Numbered from the stretch's first letter, positions 9,048-18,285 are shown. The stretch is DNA of 46,686 nucleotides from Malonomonas rubra (GCF_003247215.1 NZ_QKAP01000006.1:1-46686); one strand, 5' to 3'. Translations and numbers: made by a program. Notes: generated from the sequence alone by a model not told the origin.

Positions 9048-10020
9048 TGTCCAGATATCAGCCGAACAATGTACCGGCTGCGGCATGTGCGTCAACTTCT
9101 GCCCGGTCGATGTCTTCCAGCTCGGCAGCAACGGCGGGAAAAAACTGGCCGAGGCGAAGACCCCCTCTGCCTGCTGGGCCTGTGACACCTGCGTCGGCCA
9201 GTGCCCGACCAATGCGATCCGCATCATCGAAAGCGCGGAAGAAGCCGCCGAGCGAGAGGCAACCTTCAAGCCAACGGCACCGCCGCTCGACCCGGCCAAG
9301 CGGCAGCAGTATCAGCAATGGCACGAGATCCTGACGCGAACCCTCGGTCTGCGCTGGAACCCGGTCGCCATTTCCCTGATCGGCAAGGACCAGCCGTTGC
9401 CGGCAGTGCCGATGCCGCGGGTGAAATTGCGCTACTGCCAATCGCTGATGATGGCGCGCCGCGGTAAGTCGGTGCTGATGCCGGCGCAATGTCACGCCTG
9501 CCCGGACGGCACCCACATCCTCGGCTTGACGGAAATTCCGCCCAAACTCGCCAGCGGTGAGATGTACCTCCATTTCAGGAAACTGGCCTCGATGGACGCC
9601 GCCAAGCAGATGATCAGGGAGCGGCCGCGCCTACCGGAGAAATCGACCCTGGCGACGCTGGTCAGTCCGCTGAAGGATGCGCAGGTCACCCCCGATGTCA
9701 TCGCCGTTATCGCCAAGCCGGAGCAGTTGATGTGGCTGACCATGAGCGCCTCGTACAGCACCGGCAAACGCTTCGAGTTCAAGGTCAGCGGCTACAATGC
9801 CCAGTGCGTCGAGACCACCTTGCTGCCCTACACCACGCAGCGCTTCAACCTCTCCCTCGGCTGCTACGGCTGCCGCGCCAGTTCGGATATCGGCGACGAG
9901 CTGATGTTCATGGGCATCCCACGTCAGCAACTGCCCGAACTGATCGCCGGGCTGCAGAAGCTGGGAGAGAAAGCCATCGGCGATTCGCGCAACAAAATCT
10001 ACCTGCCGCCGAATATTTGA
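9040..10020 (+). CDS. Ferredoxin-DUF169 protein
   Basis: A 326-residue protein. Residues 1 to about 65 form a two-cluster ferredoxin: CTGCGMCVNFC and CWACDTCVGQC, each followed by Pro. The rest is a DUF169 domain with several conserved Cys (RYCQSL, QCHACPDG, LGCYGCRAS). DUF169 proteins are common in anaerobes, often next to redox enzymes, and have no settled function. The start overlaps the end of the frameshifted gene before it, which suggests coupled translation and so favours that gene still being translated or the shift being an error. A stand-alone DUF169 protein is encoded at 42796-43566. Confidence 0.8.
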   Translation: MPDVQISAEQCTGCGMCVNFCPVDVFQLGSNGGKKLAEAKTPSACWACDTCVGQCPTNAIRIIESAEEAAEREATFKPTAPPLDPAKRQQYQQWHEILTRTLGLRWNPVAISLIGKDQPLPAVPMPRVKLRYCQSLMMARRGKSVLMPAQCHACPDGTHILGLTEIPPKLASGEMYLHFRKLASMDAAKQMIRERPRLPEKSTLATLVSPLKDAQVTPDVIAVIAKPEQLMWLTMSASYSTGKRFEFKVSGYNAQCVETTLLPYTTQRFNLSLGCYGCRASSDIGDELMFMGIPRQQLPELIAGLQKLGEKAIGDSRNKIYLPPNI

Positions 10021-10086
10021 TCGACAAAAGCGCCCCAGGGCAAACACTGTCCGGGGCGCTGCCGTGTCGAGCCCAAGGAGGACACC

Positions 10087-10389
10087 GTGCAGCTGAAAAT
10101 AACCGCCAAAGCGCAAAAAATTATTATGGAAAAAGGGGGGAATGCCACCGTCAGCCTGATAACCCAGGTGTGTTACAGCTGAGGCAGCGCTCAGTCGCGA
10201 GACACCCCGTCCGTGCGATGGGGCCTGCCTGAACCGATACGCGTTGGCGAATACGAGCTGCTGAACGTTGAGGGAATGGCGATATATGTTCAGCGTGCCA
10301 TCAAAGGCTTCGCCAACGCCCGCATCGACGCGGTCACCGGCGGAATCGGCACGAAGCTGATATTTTTGGGATGTCCCGGAAACAAATAA
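10087..10389 (+). CDS. HesB/IscA-like selenoprotein (in-frame TGA read as Sec)
   Basis: The reading from GTG at 10087, with AAGGAGGA in front, runs 100 residues to TAA at 10387 if the TGA at 10180-10182 is decoded as selenocysteine. Sec would be residue 32 in the motif CYSUGSA, and a GCPG motif follows at Cys96; IscA/HesB proteins have a Cys at equivalent places. Coding character continues after the TGA, with typical HesB text such as GGIGTKLIF at the C-terminus. HesB-like selenoproteins are a known family in Geobacter relatives. An RNA hairpin fitting a bacterial SECIS element lies just after the TGA (10205-10223). The protein may deliver Fe-S or Se-containing centres to the enzymes of this operon; that role is inferred. 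Confidence 0.8.
10183..10229 (+). promoter_or_regulatory. Candidate SECIS element
   Basis: The RNA can form CCCCGUC (10205-10211) / GAUGGGG (10217-10223) with a five-base loop CGUGC, and GGCAG (10183-10187) can close with CUGCC (10225-10229). The apical loop lies about 29 bases after the UGA and has a G at its second position with GU inside, as expected for bacterial SECIS elements recognised by SelB. Confidence 0.6.
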
Positions 10390-10449
10390 TATGTTTTGCG
10401 CACGCAACCAGGCCGCAGCCGTTGCGTCCGTCTTCAGGAGGTTTCCAGC

Positions 10450-11667
10450 ATGTCGCGACGGGGCGTTGCGGTTATTGCCGCGGGGTTTTGCACGCTGTTC
10501 ATCGCTTTCGGGATCCGCTATTCCTACGGCTTGATCCTGCCGTACATGCTCACCTCCCTGGGCATATCGAAAACCGAGGCGGGGATGATTTTCTCCGCTT
10601 ATTTCGTTACGGCGACCAGCCTTTCCCCATTCTTCGGTTTCCTTTGCGACCGCCTCGATAGCAAACACATCCTGACAATCTTCGTGGCGATTCTCGGGAT
10701 CGGCGCCCTGCTGATGTCACAGGCATCAAGCGTCCTTCAGGCCGCGCTGTTTTTCGCCGTCGCCGGGATCGGCCATTCGGCTTGCTGGGCGCCCGTGGTC
10801 ACGGTCGTGATGCGCTGGGTCAAGCCGCAGCAACGCGGCTTCAGCGTCTCGGTTGTGGATCTTGGAACAACCGTGGGAATCGCCACCTGGAGCTTGCTGA
10901 TTCCGGTCATCATCGCCAACGGCGGCTGGCAGGCCGTTTGGGTCTGGTTGGGGATCACGGCCCTAGCGGTCGCCGCGCTGAATTTTCTGTGTATCAAAAG
11001 CCACCCGCCGACGCCGGCAATCCCCCAGCCTGCCGCCCAGCCGGCGGGGCCAGCGCCCTCCCTGCGCGACACCGCAAAAACGATTTTCCGCAATGATCGC
11101 TTTTACCTGATCGGCTTCTCTTACCTGCTGATCAGCTTCTCCATCCTGATCCCCTTTACCTTCATGACCAGCTTCGCCATCCAGAATCTGACCCTGGGCT
11201 ATGCTGTCGCCAGCGGCCTGCTGGTGGTTATCGCGGCCTCCGGGGCGATCGGCAAACTGGCCCTGGCCTATCTGTCCGACCGCACCGGGCGGATCAAGAT
11301 CATGATGCTCTGCGGTTTGCTGACCGCAACCGGCGCGGCCCTGATGGCGTATGCCAACGGGTTTGCGGCGCTGCTGGCGGCAGCGGTGTTCTTCGGCATC
11401 GGCTACGGCTCGCTGTGGGCGATCTATGCGGCGTCGGCCAGGGATCTGTTTGACAAGCAGTGCGCTGGCGCGATCATCGGTCTCTGGACCCTGTTTCACG
11501 GCGTAGGTTCGGTGTTTTCTCCCATCCTTGGTGGCTGGCTTATCGACACGACCGGCGGCTATTATTGGGCTTTCATGCTGGCAGTTGCCAGCTCGCTACT
11601 GGCCAGCCTGATCCTGTTACCGTTGCTGCGAACCGAAGCGATGGTGCGGGCCGAAGCAATGGCCTGA
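10450..11667 (+). CDS. Major facilitator superfamily transporter (monocarboxylate/OFA-like)
   Basis: A 405-residue MFS protein with about twelve hydrophobic segments, a central hydrophilic loop rich in Pro and Ala, and the loop motif LSDRTGRIK between segments 8 and 9. It resembles oxalate/formate antiporter and monocarboxylate carriers, so a small organic anion is a reasonable guess. The ATG at 10450 has AGGAGGT seven bases upstream. It is the last gene of the mobA operon and is followed by a terminator-like hairpin. Confidence 0.8.
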   Translation: MSRRGVAVIAAGFCTLFIAFGIRYSYGLILPYMLTSLGISKTEAGMIFSAYFVTATSLSPFFGFLCDRLDSKHILTIFVAILGIGALLMSQASSVLQAALFFAVAGIGHSACWAPVVTVVMRWVKPQQRGFSVSVVDLGTTVGIATWSLLIPVIIANGGWQAVWVWLGITALAVAALNFLCIKSHPPTPAIPQPAAQPAGPAPSLRDTAKTIFRNDRFYLIGFSYLLISFSILIPFTFMTSFAIQNLTLGYAVASGLLVVIAASGAIGKLALAYLSDRTGRIKIMMLCGLLTATGAALMAYANGFAALLAAAVFFGIGYGSLWAIYAASARDLFDKQCAGAIIGLWTLFHGVGSVFSPILGGWLIDTTGGYYWAFMLAVASSLLASLILLPLLRTEAMVRAEAMA

Positions 11668-11979
11668 AGTGTCAGTCCCTAAGCAACTTGACGATGGCTT
11701 CTGGTGAAAATCACATAAAAAGCCTCAGCTCATGGCGAGTCGGGGCTTTTAACTTCTTGTTTCATATCTCCAGATATGTGAGCTAAATTGGTCCCGAAAT
11801 GAGCCTCAAAACTCGAAATATTTGAGACAACTTCCTTCTAACAAAATTTCAAAGGATTTACGAAAATCGGTTTTGGCCGGAAGCGTGGCGACAAGGGGAA
11901 GAAGTCCGCTTGTGGACCACATTGTATTTTCAGAATTGCTAATAAAACACAACAAATTATTTAAAATTGTAGGGGCGAG
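11668..11979. other. Intergenic region, AT-rich, with terminator-like hairpin
   Basis: AAAAGCC (11718-11724) can pair with GGCTTTT (11744-11750), followed by a T-rich run, and probably ends the mobA operon. The rest is AT-rich compared with both sides and holds an imperfect palindrome around 11812-11826 (CTCGAAATATTTGAG). I see no gene in it. Confidence 0.5.
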
Positions 11980-12198
11980 TCACTCTGATGTTTTTGTTCT
12001 CTGTTGGTCTCGTTCTTCAATAAGTTGCTGTCTGCGTAATTGACATATAAGTACTGGTTTTCCATTCAACAATCGATACATCCGATAGCCACAATTACCG
12101 TAGCCGCTGCAAGCGTGACATTTTAAATCCTTTATGTCAAAACCATCATGATCTTCTGGTTTGAGCTCGAAGTCTTTTGGAACTTTGCGTTTAGACAT
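11980..12198 (-). CDS. Small Cys-containing protein, unknown
   Basis: A 72-residue, charged protein with a central cysteine cluster, CHACSGYGNCGYRMY, and a fourth Cys in LICQLRR; four Cys could bind zinc or a small Fe-S centre. AGGAGG lies before the ATG on the minus strand. It begins five bases beyond the truncated end of a decayed aldehyde dehydrogenase, and its AT-rich composition differs from the operons on both sides, so it may have arrived with the event that truncated that gene. I recognise no family. Confidence 0.5.
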   Translation of the reverse strand: MSKRKVPKDFELKPEDHDGFDIKDLKCHACSGYGNCGYRMYRLLNGKPVLICQLRRQQLIEERDQQRTKTSE

Positions 12199-12202
12199 GA
12201 GT

Positions 12203-12936
12203 TTAGTCCTCCTGAGTGGATGCAGCCGGCGCCATCACTTTCTTTCCGGTAACACAGCCGCCGGTAAAGGCCACTTTTTTCACGAGCGCATGCCCGGTTA
12301 GCGCAACACCGGTATTTTCATCACCATGCACAACATTTATGACGCCCGCCGGCAACCGGGACGCCATTTTTTTCAGTAGTAGAGTCAAAGCAAGCGGTGC
12401 GTTGGGGGAAGGCTTCACGACAATGGAGCGGTCATCAGCGCCGGGGCCAACTTCGTCATGGTGAGGACCACGGGCATATTCCAGGGCACGATAGCGACGA
12501 CAACCCCTTTGGGATTTTTTTCAACACTTATCCAGCTGACCTCGTCCTCGCTCTGTTCAGGCTGCATGAAATCGGCAACGACCGCCGCATATATCTCCCC
12601 AAAACCGTAGCCGGCGATAAAATCCATGTTCGCTTCGCTCAGAAGGCCGCCATGTTCCCGCACCAGCAGCGGCGCAAGCTCGGGGATGGTTAATTCTAAC
12701 TCATCCGCCGCCGTCATGACTTTCGCGATCCGCTCCTCGGCGAGCAGTTTTCGCCAACGCAAAAATGCCTATTGGGCGGCCTACACCGCCCGCTCGACAT
12801 CCGCCACCGCGGCAACCGGGGTCCACCCCACCCGTTCTGTCAATCTGCCGGGGTCATGAATATCGGTATAGTTTTTAGCCGGAACGTCGCAATTATCGAT
12901 CAGCAGATTGACATCAACTCCTCGGTACTCTTCCAT
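12203..12936 (-). pseudogene. Decayed, truncated aldehyde dehydrogenase
   Basis: Reading on the minus strand from ATG at 12936 gives an aldehyde dehydrogenase N-terminus (EEYRGVDVNLLID), then two in-frame TAG codons (after DVERAV and after AAQ), then LRWRKLLAEERIAKV and the conserved VVAIVPWNMPV. Near 12418 the frame shifts and continues LLLKKMASRLPAGVINVVHG and KKVAFTGGCVTG. It stops at 12203, before the catalytic Glu and Cys that the family needs (about 480 residues in full). Two stops, a frameshift and a missing C-terminal half make it non-functional as an aldehyde dehydrogenase. Confidence 0.85.
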
Positions 12937-13040
12937 CTGGTTTATCCATCTCTTTTCGTGGGGGAAGATGTTTTCAAAAACGAGTCAAGTGACCAAACCA
13001 ATCCAGCACGCAGCAACTGTTCCACCGTAGCAGACACCAT

Positions 13041-16000
13041 TTATATCGCCCGCCGCAGCCGGATATTGGCCGCTGTCGGCATCAGCGGACACGCTTTCCC
13101 GGCGCAATGGTCGGCGCCGACAAACTGTTCGCAATAGAACGGCTCTCGTGCCTGGATAATACCCTCGGCCAGTTCCTGCGAAATCACCTCCGCCTCCTGT
13201 AAAGCCAGCCAGCAATCGCGCTGGCAGCAACGGGCAAAGGGGTACGCGGCGATCTTCTCGGCCACCCGGATGACGATTTTCTGCACCTGCTGACGCAGTT
13301 CACCGGTGAAGGGGGACGCCTGCAGGATAACGGAGAAGGCGATGCCGACCCCGACCGCCGCACCATCGATACCGAAGAAGGAGCAGCTCCCCCCCGGCAC
13401 CTGGGTGCCGCGCTTGATCCCGGTGATGATCTGCTCATCGCTGATCTTGCCACCGTTGTTGCGGTAGGCCGCCAGCAGAATCCCCGGGATCATCGGGTGA
13501 TGATGCGGCCCGTGGGTCGGAAATTCCGGCCGCTCGCGCAGCTCTTTGAAAATGGCGAGCACGTCTTTTTCCTTGGTGGTCAGGCAAACCTCGCGGATGC
13601 TGTCCGCGGCCGCCTGGATATGGCATTGGTCGCAGACGAAATGTCCCTGTTCGCAAGCACACTCTACCCGCTCCCGCTTGCCGCAATAGTGACAGGTCAG
13701 CTCCCGCGGCGAGGTCAGAATCGTCAGCGGTTCGCCGCACACCATACAACCCGACTTATGTTCACTCTCGACCTGCGGCCGCTCGCAATCGCACTGGGAC
13801 TGGGAACCGGAATCGGGCAGGCAGCAGCAACTCATCTCCTGCTCCAGGTTGGTCACCTGCCCTTTTTCGTCGAGCAGCATCACCTCCGTGCCCATCTGCA
13901 GCTTCTTCGGCAAGGCTACGGTCGTGCTGCAGCCGCGCTGAATCAACTGGCCGTCGTCGGTCACCACGCCGGCAAAGGGTCCGCGGTAGAGCAGGCGGGT
14001 CTCCTGCTTCTCCCCCGGCTTGAAGGCCATATAGGTCAGGGAGTAGAACGGGTAGCCTTTGATCTCGCGATAGAGATAGCGCTTGACGATGCTGATGTTC
14101 TCGAAACCGAAATCGTTCAGGATGCCGAACAGGTCACGTTCGTGCAAAGCTCCCCCGATGCATTCGCCGCGCAATTTCTCGTTCAGCTTGATTTCCAGCG
14201 GCACTTCGGTGTTGTGCACGACATCGGAGATAAGCAGCCGTCCACCCGGCTTGAGCACGCGGAAAATCTCTTTGAACGTCTGCCGCTTATTGAGCGCCAG
14301 ATTGATAACGCAGTTGGAGATAATGACATCGCTGCAGCCGTTGTTCAAAGGCAGCTGTTCAAGGATGCCTTTTTTGAATTCGATATTGTCATAGCCAAGC
14401 TGCTCGGCCACCTTGCGCCGCGCCGAGTTCGCCTGCGCCAGCATGGTATCGGACATATCGACCCCGTAAACCTGCCCGCGCCGGCCAACCTGTTTGGCGG
14501 CGATGAAACACTCCACGCCGGTGCCGGAACCGAGGTCGACCAGCGTCTCGCCCGGCTGCAGGTTGCAATCCATCACCGGGCTGCCGCAACCGTAACTGCG
14601 CACCCGCGCCGTCTCCGGGATATGCTCGATCAACTCGCTGGCGTAATGCACCGGGTTGACGATATCCTCATTGACCTCCTCGGCCGCCTGCGAATAGAAG
14701 GAGCGGATCGAGGCGTGGCCGTCGCCGTCCGACAGGGAGAGAACACAGTTGGAGTGGGTGAAGCAGACCGAATTGCCGCTCTCGTCGCACTCGTCGACCC
14801 GCTCGCCCATGCGCGCTCGCAACGACAGCGTCGGTCGGTCAGGAAACTGCACAGCCTCGCGGGCGATCAGATAGAGGGCCATGTCGCGATAGAGGGGCAG
14901 ATAAGGATCATTGCCGACGAATTCCCGCGAGGAGAGGTAGCTGTGGTCGATATCGCCGCCTCCGAGCAGAAACCGTAGCGGGTTTTCTGCCAGCTCCGGG
15001 CTGTCGAGCAGCGACAGCGAACGGATCCGCTCCATCAGCGGGCTGAGGCGCCAGACCTGGTTCAAGCCGTCGCGCAGATGGCCGCAACGCAGATCGTCCT
15101 CGAAAACCATTGCCGGGGTCGGGTAGATCGCCCCGTCCGGCCCGACCGCCAGACTCTCCCAGCAGGCGTTGTTGAGGTCGATGCGGATGCCGCTGAAATT
15201 GAACACCTGGCTCTGCATGATGCTGAAGTTATCGATGCCAACCCCCAGCAACGCGGCTTTTTCATAGGCATGCCGGGCGCTGCGGAAAATTTCCTGGGGC
15301 GGAACGAACAGCTCGTGCCCCGCCTTCCCCTTGAGGAACAGCCACATGAAATGCAGGTTGGCAATCCCCCGCTGCGCGGCGAAGTCGACCGCGGCGCTCA
15401 TTTCGTGAACATTGTTGCGGTTGATCGACATCGACAATGACGCGGACAGACCGATGGTTTTCAGCCACCGCAGGTTCTGCTCCAGTTCGGCGAAGCTGCC
15501 GCTGCCCCGCAGGGCGTCATGATTGCCCTGCATACCGTCGAGGCTGATCTGAAAATGCAGCCGGGCGCGATCCTGCTGCCGCAACCAGCCCTCATATTTG
15601 GGCAAAGCCCTGCCATTGGTCAGAATCGCCAAGTGGGCTTCGGCATCGTTCAGAATCCGTTCGCTGGCCGCGGTGAAATCGGGGTGCACCAACGGCTCGC
15701 CGCCGGTGAAATAGAACACACGGCAACCCTGCTCGCGAGCCTGGTCGATCGCCGAGAACAGGTCGGCGCGCGACAGCTCGGCGCAATCCCCTTCTCCCGA
15801 AGTGAACAGGCAATGGCGGCAGTTCATGTTGCAGCGATTGGTGATGTGCAGCCAGCACTCTTTGAGACTTTCCAGCTGTCGCACGGCCGCGCGCCCGGCG
15901 TAAGGAGCTGCGCTTTTCGGTTGCAGCCGGTCGATCAGCTGAGTCAGTTGCAACTGCGGTGACAGCTCCCCTTCGCCATGGCCGGCGAGAGCACGTTCGA

Positions 16001-16139
16001 TGGCGGTTGCCGCTGCGCTCGTCGGCACAAACCAGTCCGGCGCATGCGGATTGACGTAGATTGGCGTTCCCGCAAAATCGATGCGCTGGTAGCTTGAGGA
16101 AAAATCCGCCCAGCTGCTTCCCTGTTTATTCATCTTCAT
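13041..16139 (-). CDS. Radical SAM / ArsM-like methyltransferase / DUF5714 three-domain protein
   Basis: A 1032-residue soluble protein. The radical SAM domain, with CNMNCRHC near residue 101 and the FTGGEPL motif, takes the first 400 or so residues. A class I SAM methyltransferase domain follows near residue 500-710 (VDLGSGTG). It resembles arsenite methyltransferase ArsM and keeps its three arsenic-binding Cys contexts: YGCGSP, SNCVINL and GECIGGAL. The last 240 residues are a Cys-rich DUF5714-type domain with zinc-ribbon pairs (CMVCGEPL, CHYCGKRE) and later Cys clusters. The combined activity is not known to me. It ends a long sigma-54-driven operon with MoaA, a COG0523 GTPase and an aquaporin, which suggests metalloid or metal-cofactor chemistry. 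Confidence 0.8.
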   Translation of the reverse strand: MKMNKQGSSWADFSSSYQRIDFAGTPIYVNPHAPDWFVPTSAAATAIERALAGHGEGELSPQLQLTQLIDRLQPKSAAPYAGRAAVRQLESLKECWLHITNRCNMNCRHCLFTSGEGDCAELSRADLFSAIDQAREQGCRVFYFTGGEPLVHPDFTAASERILNDAEAHLAILTNGRALPKYEGWLRQQDRARLHFQISLDGMQGNHDALRGSGSFAELEQNLRWLKTIGLSASLSMSINRNNVHEMSAAVDFAAQRGIANLHFMWLFLKGKAGHELFVPPQEIFRSARHAYEKAALLGVGIDNFSIMQSQVFNFSGIRIDLNNACWESLAVGPDGAIYPTPAMVFEDDLRCGHLRDGLNQVWRLSPLMERIRSLSLLDSPELAENPLRFLLGGGDIDHSYLSSREFVGNDPYLPLYRDMALYLIAREAVQFPDRPTLSLRARMGERVDECDESGNSVCFTHSNCVLSLSDGDGHASIRSFYSQAAEEVNEDIVNPVHYASELIEHIPETARVRSYGCGSPVMDCNLQPGETLVDLGSGTGVECFIAAKQVGRRGQVYGVDMSDTMLAQANSARRKVAEQLGYDNIEFKKGILEQLPLNNGCSDVIISNCVINLALNKRQTFKEIFRVLKPGGRLLISDVVHNTEVPLEIKLNEKLRGECIGGALHERDLFGILNDFGFENISIVKRYLYREIKGYPFYSLTYMAFKPGEKQETRLLYRGPFAGVVTDDGQLIQRGCSTTVALPKKLQMGTEVMLLDEKGQVTNLEQEMSCCCLPDSGSQSQCDCERPQVESEHKSGCMVCGEPLTILTSPRELTCHYCGKRERVECACEQGHFVCDQCHIQAAADSIREVCLTTKEKDVLAIFKELRERPEFPTHGPHHHPMIPGILLAAYRNNGGKISDEQIITGIKRGTQVPGGSCSFFGIDGAAVGVGIAFSVILQASPFTGELRQQVQKIVIRVAEKIAAYPFARCCQRDCWLALQEAEVISQELAEGIIQAREPFYCEQFVGADHCAGKACPLMPTAANIRLRRAI

Positions 16140-16198
16140 GATCTTCTCGCTTTCAAAAAACGGCCGAATTTCACCGTACCCTTCGCCCTGGCCAGAAA

Positions 16199-17287
16199 CT
16201 AGGCGACCTGCGACGCGTAACGGAAGGTCGGCTCCGGCCGGCCGGGTTGCAAACAGCTCAAACTCTCTTCGGTCACGTCGATGCCACGCAGTTCGTTTGC
16301 CAACGTCTCACGCACAATTTGCTGCAACTGCTCAGGCGCGGTCTGCACCCGGGCGTTCAGCGTCATGGCGGCGGCAGAACTCTGCGCGACAGTGCCGCGA
16401 ATCCTTGGCTCTTGTTCAGACTCGGTCAAGTTCGCAAAAAGCGCCTGCGAACCGCTTTCCAGGATCAACTTGACATGCCCGATCGGTGCGTTCCGTTCAC
16501 CAAGACTCTGCTGCAAACCGGCGATGATTTTTGTTGCCAGACCGCGCCAGTCAGCGTTTGGCGCACGCAGGGAGAAACGGGCGTTCAGCCAGCCGAGGAC
16601 CGCTTCGCCTTCGGCATAGCGGTCGTAATCGACCTTTAGCAACTTGTTGCCGGCATCGGTTTTGTTAGTGACGACATCAAGCCACGCATCCAGACCAAAT
16701 CCCCTTTCCGCGCTCAGCGTGCAAACCAGGGCGGCAGGGAATTCCCGTTTGACCTGCGCGACCAAGTCACTCACCATCTTCATCGTGAACAGATCGGTTT
16801 TGCTGATGGCGATCAGATCGGCTTCTTCCAACTGCTTACGGTAGATATAGGCGGCACTGTCATGCAGCCCGGCGGTTTTCCCGGCCAGAATTTCCGTGAG
16901 CTTGAAGGGATCGGCCAGCACCGTCAGCGGGCTGATCTTCAGTTCCCCTTTAAGTTGATCCTTGAGCGGCTGAATGATGGTTGCCGCCAGGTCGGTGCAG
17001 CTGCCGACCGGTTCAGCGATAAGAATATCGGCGGCAAAGTTTTCCTTCAGCTCAGCCATTGCCCGCAGCAGCCCTTTAAAATTGCAGCAGAAACAGCTGC
17101 CGCTGACTTCGCTCACCCCCACGCCCAGGCGTGACAACAGACTGGTATCGACCAGATCGGGGGCCTGATCATTGGTAATCAAACCCACTTTCAAGCCACG
17201 GGAGGATAATTGCTTCGCGGCTTCCCAGAGCAGGGTCGTCTTACCTGCCCCGAGAAAGCCTCCAACCAAAATTAAGCGACAAGACAT
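16199..17287 (-). CDS. COG0523/CobW-family G3E GTPase
   Basis: A 362-residue metallochaperone-type GTPase with a P-loop (GGFLGAGKTT, residues 8-17), a CXCC motif in GSCFCCNFKG, an AEPVGSC segment and an SKTDLF guanine-specificity motif. G3E GTPases insert or traffic metals such as Zn, Co, Ni or Fe. The C-terminal domain is about 100 residues and has no His-rich stretch. It lies between the aquaporin gene and the large radical SAM-methyltransferase gene, with short gaps on both sides, so it may serve metal loading of that protein or of its zinc-ribbon domain; this is inference. Confidence 0.82.
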   Translation of the reverse strand: MSCRLILVGGFLGAGKTTLLWEAAKQLSSRGLKVGLITNDQAPDLVDTSLLSRLGVGVSEVSGSCFCCNFKGLLRAMAELKENFAADILIAEPVGSCTDLAATIIQPLKDQLKGELKISPLTVLADPFKLTEILAGKTAGLHDSAAYIYRKQLEEADLIAISKTDLFTMKMVSDLVAQVKREFPAALVCTLSAERGFGLDAWLDVVTNKTDAGNKLLKVDYDRYAEGEAVLGWLNARFSLRAPNADWRGLATKIIAGLQQSLGERNAPIGHVKLILESGSQALFANLTESEQEPRIRGTVAQSSAAAMTLNARVQTAPEQLQQIVRETLANELRGIDVTEESLSCLQPGRPEPTFRYASQVA

Positions 17288-17301
17288 TTGCTGATCTCCA
17301 G

Positions 17302-18126
17302 TTATTGTTTATGGCTACTGCCGCAGATTCGGGTGGGAACCTGACTCATCGCGGGCTCAAGTAGATGGACAAAGAAAAGCGCTGCCAACTGGCCGCCAAT
17401 AACCGGCGCCAGCATATAAACCCAGAAAAAACCGCCGCAGCGATCGGGAAAGGCGGCATCCCCCCAACCCGCCAACCAGGCAATGATGCGTGGTCCCAAA
17501 TCACGGGCAGGGTTGAGACCGGCCTGGGTCAGCGGCGCTATCAGGCAGATCACCAGGGTGACGGTCAGGCCGATGAAGACCGGGGCCAAGGCGCTATCGG
17601 GACGTCCGATGTTGCAGCCTTCGGTCAGGGCAAAAATCATCAGCACCAGCAAAAAGGTGCCAAGCGCCTCGGCGCACATCGCCAGAGGCAGGGAGACCAC
17701 GGCAGTGCTGCCCGGATTCGGATAGTACTCGCCGAAAATCATTGCCAGCTGGGTCGATTCACTCGAACCGCGCACGATGCCGTAAGCCGTTTCAAATGCA
17801 ACAATGGAAGGAGAAAACAGCAGATAAATCACCAGGCCGGCGAGCAGCGCGCCGAAAAACTGCCCACAAAGATAGGACGGCAGCTTGCGGGGCGACATCC
17901 GACGCCCCAAAACCATGGCCAGGCTCACCGCCGGGTTCAGGTGCGCACATGACAGGTGCCTGGTCAGGTAGATCGCCAAACCGACGCCGATTCCCCACAC
18001 CAGAGCAACCTGCATCAGCCCTTGCAGGGAACCGAACAGCACCGATATGGCAACGGCCCCACAGCCGAACAGCACCAGCACAAATGTTCCGAGCAGCTCG
18101 CCCAGAAATCCCCGAGAAACACGCAT
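17302..18126 (-). CDS. Aquaporin/glycerol facilitator (MIP family)
   Basis: A 274-residue MIP channel with six membrane spans and two NPA loops: HLNPAVS in the first half and GLNPARD in the second. The Asp after the second NPA(R) motif is typical of aquaglyceroporin-like proteins, which pass glycerol and neutral metalloid acids such as arsenite. I start it at 18126 (MRVSRGFLGE), because an upstream extension to 18189 is not conserved-looking and contains extra Cys. It sits in an operon with an ArsM-like methyltransferase domain and DUF2064, which makes a metalloid solute possible, but glycerol or water cannot be excluded. Confidence 0.82.
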   Translation of the reverse strand: MRVSRGFLGELLGTFVLVLFGCGAVAISVLFGSLQGLMQVALVWGIGVGLAIYLTRHLSCAHLNPAVSLAMVLGRRMSPRKLPSYLCGQFFGALLAGLVIYLLFSPSIVAFETAYGIVRGSSESTQLAMIFGEYYPNPGSTAVVSLPLAMCAEALGTFLLVLMIFALTEGCNIGRPDSALAPVFIGLTVTLVICLIAPLTQAGLNPARDLGPRIIAWLAGWGDAAFPDRCGGFFWVYMLAPVIGGQLAALFFVHLLEPAMSQVPTRICGSSHKQ

Positions 18127-18285
18127 AAAACCTGCCCTTTTACAACCTGATAAACAGAAGACCGTCCCCAGGCGAAAGACACAGATCACCGTGCAAAGGA
18201 TGCAAAGGATTGCCCGATGTGAATTCGCTTCAGGGTCGAGAACTGGCAGTTCTTGATTGTGAATCGCCGAACTGCCACGCCATTG

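Noticed and set aside
11822-12043. 73-codon plus-strand frame in the AT-rich gap
   Set aside because: No ribosome site or recognisable pattern; it overlaps the better supported Cys protein on the minus strand.
12415-12936. TAG codons in the aldehyde dehydrogenase as pyrrolysine
   Set aside because: There are two close TAGs, a frameshift and a truncation, so plain decay explains it.
13497-14978. 493-codon plus-strand open frame opposite the large radical SAM gene
   Set aside because: It is a shadow of the three-domain protein, whose motifs are unmistakable on the minus strand.
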